From assembly GCA_016710275.1 (NCBI GenBank), contig JADJXS010000001.1, forward strand, positions 3,286,001 to 3,350,000: 64,000 bases of DNA, given 5' to 3'. This document shows, one piece after another, positions 63,290-64,000 of this stretch (the stretch's first letter is position 1; each line of letters begins with the position of its first letter). Both the position numbers and the translations under genes were made by a program. Source of the stretch: Phycisphaerales bacterium. GTDB lineage: Bacteria; Planctomycetota; Phycisphaerae; UBA1845; Fen-1342. Under the pieces are notes generated by a model. The model searched no databases. It saw only the letters and a program-made list of their open reading frames with translations, and had not been told where the DNA came from.

Positions 63290-64000
63290 ATGAACGTGCG
63301 AATCTCGAAGATGCTGGCCACGCTCGCGCCGTCGGCGACGCTGGCCGTCGCGGAGCGGGCGGCGGCCCTGCGGGCCGAGGGCAAGAGCGTCGTGGACTTT
63401 TCCGCGGGGCAGCCCGATTTCGATACGCCCGCTCACATCAAAGCGGCCGTCGGCAAGGCACTGGAGGCGGGAGATACGAAATACCCCAGCCCGGTTTCCG
63501 GCAAGACCGCGCTGCGCGAAGCGATCTGCACCTATTACCGTCATCACGCAGGCGTTTCCTACGAACCCGCCCAGGTGGTCGTCACGGTCGGGGCCAAGGA
63601 TGCGCTGCACCTCGCCTTTGCGTCGCTGCTCGACCCCGGCGATGAAGTCATCATTCCCGCCCCGTACTGGGTGAGCTATCCCGAGCAGGTACGGCTCTTC
63701 GGCGGCGTGCCGGTGATCCTGCACGATGGTGTGAAAAGCGGCGGACTGATCACGCCGGCCGCGCTGCGGGCCGCCATCACGCCGCGCACCCGTGCATTCG
63801 TCTTCAGCAGCCCTTCCAACCCCAGCGGCGCAACCTACCGGCGGGATGAACTGGACGCACTGGCGGCCGTGCTGCGCGAGCACGACATCCTCGCGATCAG
63901 CGACGAGCTGTATCACCGGCTCGTCTTTGACGGCAATCCCAGCGCCAGCCTGGCCGCCTGCAAAGGCATGATCGATCGAACCCTGACCGTCAACGGCCTC
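63290..64000 (+). CDS. Class I pyridoxal-phosphate aminotransferase (aspartate aminotransferase-like), cut by window end
   Basis: The first 237 residues of a fold-type I aminotransferase are visible: MNVRISKMLATLAPSATLAVAERA, VVDFSAGQPDFDTPAHIKAAV, the cofactor loop VTVGAKDALHLAF, PAPYWVSYPEQVRLFGG, FVFSSPSNPSGATYRRDEL with the conserved Asn, and AISDELYHRLVFDG with the Asp that contacts the pyridine nitrogen. The order and spacing match the bacterial AspC/Ib group (also glutamate-prephenate aminotransferases). The catalytic Lys lies past the window end. No strong ribosome site precedes the ATG. Confidence 0.9.
   Translation, partial: MNVRISKMLATLAPSATLAVAERAAALRAEGKSVVDFSAGQPDFDTPAHIKAAVGKALEAGDTKYPSPVSGKTALREAICTYYRHHAGVSYEPAQVVVTVGAKDALHLAFASLLDPGDEVIIPAPYWVSYPEQVRLFGGVPVILHDGVKSGGLITPAALRAAITPRTRAFVFSSPSNPSGATYRRDELDALAAVLREHDILAISDELYHRLVFDGNPSASLAACKGMIDRTLTVNGL

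Overview
The window is high-GC bacterial DNA and most resembles a planctomycete, possibly Phycisphaerae-like. This rests on recognition, not on a marker gene. Large secreted proteins end in paired dockerin-like motifs with an FDID(P/G)FV core, Cys-rich modules repeat inside one of them, an NPCBM domain is fused to a polytopic membrane protein, and an ECF sigma factor is linked to a TPR-CHAT protein and a subtilase.

Region 1 (1 to about 10,754) is accessory DNA that looks like an integrative element entering from the left edge. It carries small WGR-type genes, one intact and two decayed, facing short minus-strand hypotheticals. These are followed by a HEAT-repeat protein, a tandem pair of paralogous hypotheticals, a tight cluster (YkvA-like peptide, ParB-like protein, 28-residue peptide, VirD4/TraG-like ATPase, membrane protein, acidic hypothetical, membrane-anchored J-domain protein) and a large serine recombinase. 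The recombinase is preceded by a run of seven short hairpins. Its 3' end runs antisense through the terminator and the 3' half of an initiator tRNA-Met gene, and its stop codon lies in the anticodon loop. This marks the likely chromosomal junction.

Region 2 (10,755-37,257) starts with a repeat-rich non-coding stretch. It then has a 1,311-residue secreted lamin-tail protein, truB, a DUF192 lipoprotein, a SpoIIE-type phosphatase, several small metabolic or stress genes (DUF1428, two-cysteine-relay arsC, cupin, Rieske/FMN-reductase fusion, SnoaL-like, a frameshifted SDR-DUF2867 gene, lipocalin, DUF378, folE) and a minus-strand operon with start/stop overlaps. That operon reads Asn-rich lipoprotein, membrane protein with NPCBM, ECF sigma factor, anti-sigma-like protein, TPR-CHAT protease-like protein, secreted S8 subtilase. 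A second Asn-rich lipoprotein lies upstream.

Region 3 (37,258-46,883) is core: DPM1-like glycosyltransferase, ybaB and recR (recR frameshifted), NagX/HGSNAT-like acyltransferase, ndk, cupin, Tat-exported superoxide dismutase, prfB with the classical programmed +1 frameshift, and two GT39-like membrane glycosyltransferases.

Region 4 (46,948-62,906) is one long minus-strand transcription unit of about 17 genes. It runs from a sensor kinase, a receiver protein, a GAF/HD-GYP protein, a degenerate GGDEF-like membrane protein and a STAS protein into a complete inner-membrane type II secretion/type IV pilus-like platform (GspE/PilB with two MshEN-type motifs, GspF/PilC, PilM, PilN, PilO, a PilP-like protein) and then a set of pseudopilins. 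The order suggests that c-di-GMP and two-component signalling control this secretion machine. The window closes inside a plus-strand class I aminotransferase.

Four genes (SDR-DUF2867, recR, the GGDEF-like gene, GAF-HD-GYP) each carry one single-base frame break. That is a cluster best tested as assembly error before it is read as biology.
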